DNA of 64,000 bases, taken from positions 186,001 to 250,000 of the forward strand of contig LJCX01000019.1 of assembly GCA_001298545.1 (NCBI GenBank), read 5' to 3'. The translations under genes were made by a program, and so were the position numbers. This DNA comes from Actinobacteria bacterium OV320. Its GTDB lineage: Bacteria; Actinomycetota; Actinomycetes; Streptomycetales; Streptomycetaceae. Below the pieces are notes generated by a model. The model was not told the DNA's origin, did no database searches, and was given only the letters and a program-made list of their open reading frames with translations. Below are positions 49,427 to 57,188 of this stretch, piece after piece (within the stretch, counting starts at the first letter, position 1; each line of letters opens with the position of its first letter).

Positions 49427-50641
49427 TCAGGAGGCCGACTCGTAGGTGCCGTGGATGGAGAGGATGTCGTTGACGGCCCAGGTGAACGGCGCGGACTTGT
49501 CCCACGGGCTGGTGCCGGTCTTGAGGGTGTCGCGCAGCGAGCGGACGACTCCGCCATTGGCCACCGCGAGGAGCCCGCTGCCCTGGTACAGCAGGACGGC
49601 GGAGTCGTCGAAGGCCTCCGCGTTCAGCACGCGTCCGTCCAGCTTCCAGGCGGTGGAGACCGGTGCGGCCGGCAGCGAGAAGGTCCAGTCGCCGTCGGCG
49701 GACTGGGCGGACAGGTTGGTCGTCGAACCGATCTTGAGGTAGATCCGGAAGGTGACGACGGTGCCCGTCTTCACGTACGCCCCGGCCAGCGTGCCGTTGC
49801 CGAGGACGGGCGCCACGCCGGTCTCGCAGCGCCAGACCGGCGTGTAGTTCGTCCAGGTCGGGACCGGCTGGTACGTCACCCAGGCGGTGCCGTTCCAGCG
49901 CTGGAGCCCGGCGGGGGTGTCGCGGTACTGGCCGGTGTAACTGGCCGTGGTGACGGTGCCTGAGGGGGCGATGCCGCCCAGGGCGCTGGGGTAGGACACC
50001 CAGGCGGAGCCGTCCCAGCGCTGGAGGGCGCCGCCGGAGTCGCGGTACTGGCCCGGGTAGGCGCCGTTGCCGGTGTCGCCGTAGACGGGCAGGATGCCGC
50101 CGACCGCGACGGTGGGCGTGCGCAGGTCGGTCACGTCGGTGCTCCAGTTGATCCCGCCCTTGCCGGCGCTGATGCCGGCCCGGACGGCCACCTGGTAGAC
50201 CGGCAGCGCGATCTCCGGGAGGGCGGGCACGACGGGGGTGGCCGCCGGCGTGCCCCGGACGATCTCGACGGCGGCCTTGGTGAAGCCCGAGTCGTCGTAC
50301 AGGTCGTCGTAGACGCGCAGGACGACGACGTCGATCCGGCCGTAGGAGGCGTCGCCGTCGGCGAAGGTGAGGGCGATCGGCTCGGCCAGCGTGACCGGGT
50401 AGGCGCCCTGGTTGCTGTCGGCCTGGACGACGGCCCGGCCCTCGTGGACCGTGGCCGTCATGGTGCCCGCGCCGCCCTCCATCCAGAAACCCGAGAGGCG
50501 GTACTGGCCGTCGTAGGAGCCGGGCAGGATGCCGGAGCGGACGTCCAGCGGGTTGGCCGGGGTGGTCGCGCCGAGCTGGGTCAGGCGGGTGTCCTCGCGG
50601 GTCTGGCCGGTCTCGGCCACCCATGAGCTGCGCAGGTTCAT
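49427..50641 (-). CDS. Tail fibre/receptor-binding protein 3 (two repeats)
   Basis: 404 residues. N-terminus MNLRSSWVAETGQTREDTRL, common domain with RIDVVVLRVYDDLYDD. Two repeats (YPGQYRDSGGALQRWDGSAW and YTGQYRDTPAGLQRWNGTAW). C-terminal head TWTNYTPVWRCETGVAPVLGNG onward is of a type found at the end of many actinophage tail proteins. Fifteen bases separate its end from the start of fibre 2. Confidence 0.75.
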   Translation of the reverse strand: MNLRSSWVAETGQTREDTRLTQLGATTPANPLDVRSGILPGSYDGQYRLSGFWMEGGAGTMTATVHEGRAVVQADSNQGAYPVTLAEPIALTFADGDASYGRIDVVVLRVYDDLYDDSGFTKAAVEIVRGTPAATPVVPALPEIALPVYQVAVRAGISAGKGGINWSTDVTDLRTPTVAVGGILPVYGDTGNGAYPGQYRDSGGALQRWDGSAWVSYPSALGGIAPSGTVTTASYTGQYRDTPAGLQRWNGTAWVTYQPVPTWTNYTPVWRCETGVAPVLGNGTLAGAYVKTGTVVTFRIYLKIGSTTNLSAQSADGDWTFSLPAAPVSTAWKLDGRVLNAEAFDDSAVLLYQGSGLLAVANGGVVRSLRDTLKTGTSPWDKSAPFTWAVNDILSIHGTYESAS

Positions 50642-50714
50642 CTGCTGGTCTCCTGTGGTCTTCGGAGGCGAACTCCGGAGGTACGGGGGTGAGGTGAGGG
50701 TCCGTCAGGACACG

Positions 50715-52031
50715 TCAGGACCTGAGCCATTCGGCGGTGAAGTTGGTGTAGTAGCCGGAGCCGCCGAGGGTGTTGATGGTCACGCCGGAGCTCTGCAGCC
50801 CGTAGAGCGCGAGCTTGTCGCCGGCGGCGCACCTGATCAGGGCGCTGCCGCCGACCGAGGTCGCGCCGGGGCCCGCGCCGATCAGCCAGGTGGCGCGCGC
50901 GACTCCGCCGCCGTTGAGGTAGATCCGTGCGCCGCGCGAGCCCGTAGAGGGTTGCTGGAGCCAGGTGACGGACCCCGACACCCGCCACCAGCCGGCCCTC
51001 GGCACCGTGTAGGTGTTGGACCCCGACCAGCCGGCCGCGTCGTCCACGTCGGTGCTCTGCAGGGCCATCTGCGTCCACGTGTTGTGGACCACGGACTGCT
51101 CGCTGGTCTGCGAGACGCTGAGCAGCAGGGTCGTGCGGCCCTCCGCGTACGTCCAGGCACTGCCGTTCCAGCGCTGGAGCAGACCGGCGGAGTCCTCGCG
51201 GTACTGGCCGGGGTAGCCACCGGTGGCGACGGTGCCGGCGGGGGCGATGCCGCCGACGGACTTCGGGTACGCGACCCAGGCACTGCCGTTCCAGCGCTGG
51301 AGCGGACCGGTGGGGTCCTCCTGGTACTGGCCGGCGTAGCTGCCCGCGGTCAGGGTGCCGGCCGGCGGGATGCCGCCGACGCCCTTGGGGTACGCGACCC
51401 AGGCGGTGCCGTCCCAGCGCTCCAGGACGCCGGCGTTGTCGCGGTACTGGCCGGCGTACGCGCCGCTGAAACCGGCGGCGGGGACGATGCCGCCGAGGGC
51501 CACCGTGGCGTAGCGCAGGTTGGTGACGGCGGAGTCCCAGGCCAGTCCGCCGGAGCCGGCCGACGCCCCGGCGGGCACCAGGATCCGGTAGAGCGGCAGT
51601 GTGCTGCCGTCGGGACCGACCGGCTGCTGGGGCGAGGCCGCGGGGGTGCCCTTGACCAGGCGGACGCGTGCCACGGTGTCCGCGGTGCCGTCGTAGGTGC
51701 TGTCCTGGACGACGAGTTCGACCAGGTCGATCCGCTGGTGCGCGGGGTCGCCGTCCTCGATCGTCAGGCTCTCGGGTTCGGTCACCGCGACGGCGTAGGT
51801 GCCCTGGTTGGTCCGGCCGCCCTGGACGAAGGCGCGGCCGGTGCCGATCGTGAGGGTCATGCCCCCGGTGGCGCCGCTGAGCGCGAAGCCGCCGGGGACG
51901 ATACCGCCGCGGGCCTTGAGCGGGATGTTCTCCGCGACCAGGGCGTTCGGGGTGAGGAGTCCGGACAGGGTGACCCGGGTGTCCTCCCGGGTCTGGCCGG
52001 TCTCCGTGAGCCAGGCGGCTCGCACGGTCAT
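50715..52031 (-). CDS. Tail fibre/receptor-binding protein 4 (three repeats)
   Basis: 438 residues, the longest fibre. N-terminus MTVRAAWLTETGQTREDTRV; common domain with RIDLVELVVQDSTYDG. Three repeats (YAGQYRDNAGVLERWDGTAW, YAGQYQEDPTGPLQRWNGSAW, YPGQYREDSAGLLQRWNGSAW). The C-terminal ~140 residues look like a C1q/TNF-type jelly roll, with GWWRVSGSVTW and YYTNFTAEWL. Directly follows the Dit-like gene, four bases apart, as the main fibre would. Confidence 0.75.
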   Translation of the reverse strand: MTVRAAWLTETGQTREDTRVTLSGLLTPNALVAENIPLKARGGIVPGGFALSGATGGMTLTIGTGRAFVQGGRTNQGTYAVAVTEPESLTIEDGDPAHQRIDLVELVVQDSTYDGTADTVARVRLVKGTPAASPQQPVGPDGSTLPLYRILVPAGASAGSGGLAWDSAVTNLRYATVALGGIVPAAGFSGAYAGQYRDNAGVLERWDGTAWVAYPKGVGGIPPAGTLTAGSYAGQYQEDPTGPLQRWNGSAWVAYPKSVGGIAPAGTVATGGYPGQYREDSAGLLQRWNGSAWTYAEGRTTLLLSVSQTSEQSVVHNTWTQMALQSTDVDDAAGWSGSNTYTVPRAGWWRVSGSVTWLQQPSTGSRGARIYLNGGGVARATWLIGAGPGATSVGGSALIRCAAGDKLALYGLQSSGVTINTLGGSGYYTNFTAEWLRS

Positions 52032-52035
52032 GGGG

Positions 52036-52956
52036 TCACCACTCCGCTTCTCGCCAGCGCACCGTCATCTGGGCGCCGGAGCCGTAGGTGTCGGGTCGGA
52101 ATGCCAGCTGCGCGCGGCCGGGGGCGAACGCGAAGAGTTCCTCGGGGCTGCTGTCCGCGGCCGCGGTGTGCCGGCGCGAGGCGGTGCTGTTGAGGGTGAC
52201 CGTGCCGGCGGCGGTGTCGACGACGAGCTCGTCGCCCGAGGCCAGCGCGATCTCGTAACGCAGCCGCTGCGCCGAAGTCCGGTCGGTCACCGTCGGGTTG
52301 GCGCACGGGCCGGTGAAGGTGATCACCGGATGGGTGGGTGCGGAGCCGCCGTTGTCGGCGTTGACGTCCCCGGTGGAGGCCGCCTGCCCCCAGTACAGCG
52401 GCCAGGTCAGCGGCCAGGTCAGACCGCTCTCCGGCTGCGGGGCGCCGGTGACGGCGGTCTGCTCGGTGACCGAGTAGCGGCGCGGGTCGGTGGCGTACCA
52501 CTGCACGGACGCCCGGGAGACGCCCTGTGTGGTGTACGTCCGGTCGGCGGCCAGCACCCGCTGGCTGACCCGGGCCCGTACGGCCAGCGTCTCCCCGTGC
52601 AGCCGCACCGCGAGCCAGCGCTCCGCGTCGCCGAGCAGCAGCGCCTGGCGCAGGACACGGGTGGCGGTGAGCGAGGAGGCGGCGTCGTCCTGCGCCGGGA
52701 CGGTCCACACCGTGCCGCCGACCTTGCGCGGCTTGGCGTAGCGGGCGCCCGGCCAGGCGCCGTGCGCGGTGGGGTGGTCGGCGTCGGAGGAGTCGTACTC
52801 CGGCAGGTCCTCCCAGCCGCTGAGGCCGCCGCGGTCGATCTCGTAGGAGGTGCCGGGGCCCATCAGCAGTCCGGCCCACTGCATCTGCCCGTCGCGGGTG
52901 ATGAGTGAGCCGGGGGCCACATCGTCTGTGTATGCGGTTGTCGTGATCTCGGCCAT
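52036..52956 (-). CDS. Siphovirus distal tail (Dit-like) protein
   Basis: 306 residues from ATG 52954-52956 (AGGTGA eight bases upstream; a GTG four codons earlier is possible). The N-terminal part contains WAGLLMGPGTSYEIDRGGLSGWEDLPEYDSSDADHPTAHGAW, and the middle part LAVRLHGETLAVRARVSQR with VQWYATDPRRYS. This is the classic Dit/phage tail domain of long-tailed phages. The C-terminal half is a galectin-like beta domain. It forms the hexameric hub under the tube, and is direct evidence of a non-contractile, Dit-type tail. Confidence 0.82.
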   Translation of the reverse strand: MAEITTTAYTDDVAPGSLITRDGQMQWAGLLMGPGTSYEIDRGGLSGWEDLPEYDSSDADHPTAHGAWPGARYAKPRKVGGTVWTVPAQDDAASSLTATRVLRQALLLGDAERWLAVRLHGETLAVRARVSQRVLAADRTYTTQGVSRASVQWYATDPRRYSVTEQTAVTGAPQPESGLTWPLTWPLYWGQAASTGDVNADNGGSAPTHPVITFTGPCANPTVTDRTSAQRLRYEIALASGDELVVDTAAGTVTLNSTASRRHTAAADSSPEELFAFAPGRAQLAFRPDTYGSGAQMTVRWREAEW

Positions 52957-52975
52957 GGCGGCCGTCACCTCACTC

Positions 52976-54265
52976 TCATGTGCAGGCGTGGGCGGAGGCG
53001 AGGAAGAGCAGGTCTTCCGCGGTGCCGCGGGCGCCCGTGCCCGCGCTCTCGTGGAACTCCTTGACCCGGTGAGCCGGTCGGGACGTCGGCGCCCCGTTGC
53101 GCCGGGCGAGCGCCCGCTGCCGCTCCAGGGTGGTCAGCGGCAGCACCCGGCCCGCGCCCCGGGAGGCGCCGGGGACGGCGATGCCGCCCTCCGCGAGCAT
53201 CGGGATCTTGTCCAGGTGGATGCCGAACTTCTTTCCGAGGATCGAGAAACTCAGGGAGTTGAGCCCGTCGATGACCCAGTTGGCGAAGGCGATGAGTCCC
53301 TGGATCGGCCCCTTGACCACACCGGCGACGGTCTGGGCGCCGGTCGTCACGAACCTGCCCATCGCGTCGAGGGTGCGGGAGGTGGCCTCCTTGATCCGGG
53401 TGAACATCCGGGGGACGTCCCTGGTGATCCACTCCAGCGCCGGCCGCACCGCGTCCTTGAACCCCCGCCAGACCGACGACACCTTGCCGCTGAGCGCCCG
53501 GGTGTCCCCGGTGGTCAGCGCCTTCATGACGGCGAAGCCGGTACCGAGGAGCGTGCCGATGACGGTGAGCGCGGTGGTGATGACGGCCAGGTAGCCGGTG
53601 ACGTACGTGTTGACGGCGCTCGCGATGCCCTTGAGCAGCGGTGTCATGAGGGTCAGATAGCCCTCGACGTACTTCAGTACGAGGGTGGCCAGCTGCTCCA
53701 TCAGCCGTTGCCCGGTCTCGGAGTTCAGCGCGAGATCGATCAGCCAGCCGGCGACGGGAAGGAGGAGACCGGTGACGAACCCGATGGGGTTGGCGCGGGT
53801 GAGGGCGTTGATGATCAGCATCACGCCGGAGCCGATGGTCATGGCGGTGCCGAAGGCGCCCATGAGGTCGCCGAGCACGCCGGAAGCCTCGATCAGCGCA
53901 CCGACGATGGCGAGGACACCGCCGAACGCGGAGCTCAGGGTTCCGAGCGACTTGCCGGCGCCCTTGGCCCGGGTGCCGGCCGACTTGATGCCGGAGGCGG
54001 CGGCGGTGGCGGTCTGGCCGGTCTTCGCCACGGAGCGGCTCGCGGCGTCGGCGCCGGTCTTGACCTGACGTACGGCGGTGGCGCCCTGGGAAGCGGCGGA
54101 ACGGACGGCGTCGACGCCGGTGGCGGCGCTCCTGATCCGGCCGACCAGAGAACGCGCCGTGGCGGTGTTCTGTCCGAGCCGGGACCGGAAGGCTTGGAGT
54201 GCCGGTGCCACCCCGGCGAACAGGTCGGCCGCCCCGCCTCCCGCAGGCAGCGCGGCGGTACTCAT
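52976..54265 (-). CDS. Tape-measure-like tail protein, paralogue B
   Basis: 429 residues. Long helical N-terminus (Ala/Ser/Gln rich, TAVRQVKTGADAASRSVAKTGQTATAAAS), two strongly hydrophobic segments (about 112-175 and 225-250), then helices, and a C-terminal part with IPMLAEGGIAVPGASRGAGRVLPLTTLERQRALARR. The last features are shared with the neighbouring paralogue. Pattern fits a short tape measure protein. The ATG overlaps the stop of paralogue A by four bases. Confidence 0.7.
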   Translation of the reverse strand: MSTAALPAGGGAADLFAGVAPALQAFRSRLGQNTATARSLVGRIRSAATGVDAVRSAASQGATAVRQVKTGADAASRSVAKTGQTATAAASGIKSAGTRAKGAGKSLGTLSSAFGGVLAIVGALIEASGVLGDLMGAFGTAMTIGSGVMLIINALTRANPIGFVTGLLLPVAGWLIDLALNSETGQRLMEQLATLVLKYVEGYLTLMTPLLKGIASAVNTYVTGYLAVITTALTVIGTLLGTGFAVMKALTTGDTRALSGKVSSVWRGFKDAVRPALEWITRDVPRMFTRIKEATSRTLDAMGRFVTTGAQTVAGVVKGPIQGLIAFANWVIDGLNSLSFSILGKKFGIHLDKIPMLAEGGIAVPGASRGAGRVLPLTTLERQRALARRNGAPTSRPAHRVKEFHESAGTGARGTAEDLLFLASAHACT

Positions 54266-55455
54266 CCGCGTGCCTTCGCCAGGAACATCAAGGCGTCGGC
54301 GGTCCGCTGCGGGCTGCTGCTCTCGGCCGCGTAGTAGTGCTCGATGTGCAGCGCGCCGCCCGAACCGCTCGTCCCGGCGTACGCCGAACCCTGTGCCGCC
54401 GCCCGCCGCAGCAGCCGGTCCAGCTTGCTCAGCGGCAGGACGGCCTCCGCCTCACCGGCCTCGGCGAGGATCGCGGGGACACCGCCGGAGCGGGGCATGA
54501 CGACACCGCCGGTGGCCAGCATCGGGATCCTGGGGAGGCTGACGCCGAAGGTCTTGCCGCCGACGCCCGGGACCCAGCCCGGGATCGACACCTTGATGCC
54601 GTTGAGGGCGCCGATCGCGCGGTTGATGATGCCGATGACCGCGTTGATCGGGCCCTTCACCGCGCTCTTGATGCCGTCGAAGGCGCGGCCCGCGATGCCC
54701 TTGAGGCCGCCCCAGATGCTGGACAGCTTGTCCTTGACGGCCTTGAAGGCGTTCGGGATCGCGGACTTGACCCAGTTGACGACCGGCGAGATGACGGCCT
54801 TGATGCCCTTCCACACGCTGGAGACGACCGTCTTGATCGCGTTCAGCGCGGTGGTGATGACCTTCTTCCAGATGGCGACGTAGGTCTTGATCACCGTGGC
54901 GACGGCCTTGACGACGGCCGAGATCGCCTTCTTGATGCCGTCCCAGACCGACTTGATCAGCTTGGCGGCGTTCTTCATGATCGGCCCGATGGCCTTCATG
55001 ACCGTGCTGATCACGGACTTGATGACGTCGAAGGCGGTCTTGAGGACCTTCTGCATGGTCTTCGACTTGGTCGCCATTTCGACGACCTTCTCGATGAGCG
55101 GTGCGAGCAGGTCCATGAGCATGCCGAAGAAGTTGCCCTTCATCGACTTGTTCATCTTGTCCTGGCCCTTGGCCGCCTTGCCCGCCCCGGTTTCGTACTT
55201 GCCGAGGTTCGTGCCGGCGCTGGACCCGGTCTTCCCGGCCTTGCCGAGCGACTTCTCGGCTTGGTCGGAGGCGGTCTTGAGGTTCTTGAGCTCGCTACTG
55301 GAGCTCTGGGCGGACGACTTGAGATTTTTGAGGCCGGAGTCCGCGGTGCGAGCCTTGTCGCCAATTTCCTTGGCGGCCGCGCCGGCGGCCGTGGACTTTC
55401 CCTTGAAGTCCGCAAGAGCGCTGGAGGTTCTCTTCAGCGACTGTACGAGAGACAT
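54262..55455 (-). CDS. Tape-measure-like tail protein, paralogue A
   Basis: 397 residues. Lys/Ala/Ser-rich helical N-terminus (residues 1-100), then a long run of alternating Lys and Val/Ile with repeated VWKGIKAVISPVVNWV and IWGGLKGIAGRAFDGIKSAV units, typical of tape measure proteins. C-terminus IPMLATGGVVMPRSGG and PLSKLDRLLRRA match paralogue B. At about 1.5 angstroms per residue it would set a tail of roughly 60 nm (inference). Confidence 0.72.
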   Translation of the reverse strand: MSLVQSLKRTSSALADFKGKSTAAGAAAKEIGDKARTADSGLKNLKSSAQSSSSELKNLKTASDQAEKSLGKAGKTGSSAGTNLGKYETGAGKAAKGQDKMNKSMKGNFFGMLMDLLAPLIEKVVEMATKSKTMQKVLKTAFDVIKSVISTVMKAIGPIMKNAAKLIKSVWDGIKKAISAVVKAVATVIKTYVAIWKKVITTALNAIKTVVSSVWKGIKAVISPVVNWVKSAIPNAFKAVKDKLSSIWGGLKGIAGRAFDGIKSAVKGPINAVIGIINRAIGALNGIKVSIPGWVPGVGGKTFGVSLPRIPMLATGGVVMPRSGGVPAILAEAGEAEAVLPLSKLDRLLRRAAAQGSAYAGTSGSGGALHIEHYYAAESSSPQRTADALMFLAKARG

Positions 55456-55473
55456 GTTCCCTCAATTCGTTGG

Positions 55474-56160
55474 TCAGGTGCCCAGGCCGTCGAGCGCGGA
55501 GGTAAGTGCGTCCACGGCGTCGCGCAATTTGCCGACGTCCTTCGTGACGGGGCCGATCCGAGGGTCCTTGGCTTCGATTCCCTTGTGGTTCTTGGGGAGC
55601 CCATCTCGGTTGTTCCGGGCGTCGCGTGTCGCGTCGCGTGCTCTTTTCAGGACATCCTCGATCTTGTCGACCCGATCCGGTAGTTTTTTGAGGGTTTTCT
55701 CGAATTCTTCCTTGAGTGTTTTTTCGTCAGCCTTTCGCTGCTTATCCGCAGCCAGGGCCGCCTTGGCCTGTGCGCTGAACAGTGCTTTCGCGCGCGCCTT
55801 CGCGGTCTTGAAATCCTGGATGACGTCCTTCAGTTTCCATTCCTTGATGAAGGTGATGTCGACTTTAAGGAGCTGCATGTCAAATTTGACAAGCTGAAGC
55901 GCGGCGACGCCGCCGATGATCATCCAGCGGGTTTCTTTTATCTTTGCCTGCAACTTCTGAATTTCGGCGCTATGGGTTGCGACATCGTTCTTGAGTTTCA
56001 CAGCGGCCGGATTGGTCAACTGCTCCAGATCGGTGATCCGCTGCAGAACGGGTCTGGGGTTTCCCGAGGGCGTGGACCCCAGCTCCTTCTTGATGTCCTT
56101 GATGTCGTTCTCGGCTGTTTTCAGGTCCCCGTCGAGAGTTGCGAGATCTCGATTGGCCAT
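55474..56160 (-). CDS. Coiled-coil tail-locus protein with membrane-like segment
   Basis: 228 residues. Long coiled coil (about 1-80) with LQAKIKETRWMIIGGVAALQLVKFDMQLLK, one short hydrophobic stretch near residue 85, then a Lys/Ala/Glu-rich helix. The gene is clearly less GC-rich than its neighbours (many TTT and AAA-type codons, about 50-55% by eye in 55,660-55,960), suggesting a different origin. GGGAGG precedes the ATG. Function unknown; position before the tape measures is compatible with an assembly or tail-sheathing role. Confidence 0.6.
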   Translation of the reverse strand: MANRDLATLDGDLKTAENDIKDIKKELGSTPSGNPRPVLQRITDLEQLTNPAAVKLKNDVATHSAEIQKLQAKIKETRWMIIGGVAALQLVKFDMQLLKVDITFIKEWKLKDVIQDFKTAKARAKALFSAQAKAALAADKQRKADEKTLKEEFEKTLKKLPDRVDKIEDVLKRARDATRDARNNRDGLPKNHKGIEAKDPRIGPVTKDVGKLRDAVDALTSALDGLGT

Positions 56161-56240
56161 GCGTCCTCCCTGGACAGCAGGAAGGGCCCGGCTGCCGGAG
56201 CCGGGCCCTCTTCGGATGGGGCGGGTGTGCGGGTGTGCTC

Positions 56241-56669
56241 TCAGAACGTATCCGCGAGGATCAGCCATGTGGTGGCGGCCAGGCCGAGGCAGCCGGTGCA
56301 CAGCGAGAGGATCTCGGTCGTTCTGAGCCGCCCCGGCAGGAGAGAGGGAAGAGTGAAGACGCTCGGTGCCGCCGGGTCGTAGAGGACCTCGGTGAGGTCG
56401 CCCTCCTGTATGCCGCGGGGCAGATGGCGGACGGCTTCGCTCGTCTCCGCCGTCACCTCGCTGCCGTCGGGCAGTGCGAAGGTCACCACGGCGTAGTAGA
56501 GCTCGTGACCGTCCTCCTCCATCGCCTCGCGGAAGCGGACCAGTTCCGCGGTCGTTCTGACTCCGCGCAACCGCAGGCGGCATCGGCTCATGACCTGGAC
56601 CGCCATCAGTATGCAGAGGGTGCCGGTGGCGGCGGCGACAAAGCTGCCGCCCAGCTGCTCGATCGTCAT
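56241..56669 (-). CDS. DUF3592-like membrane protein
   Basis: 142 residues. Hydrophobic helices at the ends (about 8-26 and 115-140) bracket a beta-rich extracytoplasmic-type domain, with GRxTTxE... type RGVRTTAELVRFREAMEEDGHELYYAVVTFALPDGSEVTAE and GDLTEVLYDPAAPSVFTL. That arrangement is seen in DUF3592 proteins. Unrelated to tails; likely a passenger gene (moron) or envelope protection factor. Function unknown. Confidence 0.6.
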   Translation of the reverse strand: MTIEQLGGSFVAAATGTLCILMAVQVMSRCRLRLRGVRTTAELVRFREAMEEDGHELYYAVVTFALPDGSEVTAETSEAVRHLPRGIQEGDLTEVLYDPAAPSVFTLPSLLPGRLRTTEILSLCTGCLGLAATTWLILADTF

Positions 56670-56712
56670 GCCGGGACCGTACTCGCCGGGGGGGCCACAG
56701 TTCCGGCGGTCT

Positions 56713-56928
56713 TCAGGACCGGCCTCGACGGGGATGCCGGGAGCGCCCCGCCTCCGTCAGGGCGTCCGACCAGCCGGCCGCGTAGGCGCGGGACTCCCGG
56801 GCGAGCAGTTCCTCGTACACCCGGTCGAGCAGGGCCTCGCGGTCGGGGGGCGTGGTGTGCAGGAGGTGGGCGAGGCGGGTGTAGGTGTCGATCGGCTGCT
56901 TCGGGGAGTTGCTCGTGCCAGTCACCAT
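56713..56928 (-). CDS. Small helical protein, related to the N-terminal part of the divergent gene
   Basis: 71 residues from ATG 56926-56928. Contains LLHTTPPDREALLDRVYEELLARESRAYAAGWSDALTEAG. The last part resembles RRELAAYSAGWADVVDEQ of the protein encoded on the other strand at 57189-58343. Starts leftward transcription from the putative SOS-type promoter region. Confidence 0.5.
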   Translation of the reverse strand: MVTGTSNSPKQPIDTYTRLAHLLHTTPPDREALLDRVYEELLARESRAYAAGWSDALTEAGRSRHPRRGRS

Positions 56929-56985
56929 GTCGGCCTGCTTTCCGGTCTGTCCGCTGGGCTGTGGTACAGGTGGCGCCTCTGGGGC

Positions 56986-57015
56986 GTTCGAAACGCGTGT
57001 TCGAACTAGTGTACG
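56986..57015. promoter_or_regulatory. Putative LexA-box-like operator and palindrome in divergent promoter
   Basis: CGAAC-TAGT-GTACG (57002-57015) differs in one base from the actinobacterial LexA box CGAAC-N4-GTTCG. A second palindrome, GTTCGAA-7 bases-TTCGAAC, overlaps its left side (56986-57006). On the minus strand TACACT (complement of 57008-57013) makes a candidate -10 inside the box. Would link transcription leftward into the tail genes to DNA damage. Sequence evidence only. Confidence 0.45.
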
Positions 57016-57188
57016 AGTAATCCTGTGGTGTCGTTCCGTGTTTGGCGAGGAGCACCCGTCGTCCAGCGGTCGGGACCTGCGGTAATGCCGGGTGCGGCCG
57101 AAGTGTCGCCCAGGTTGGTGGAGTAGGATCCGGCCGTTCTCCCGTCGGATACGAAAAGGTGAACAGCGGCGCTCCACAAGGGAACTGA

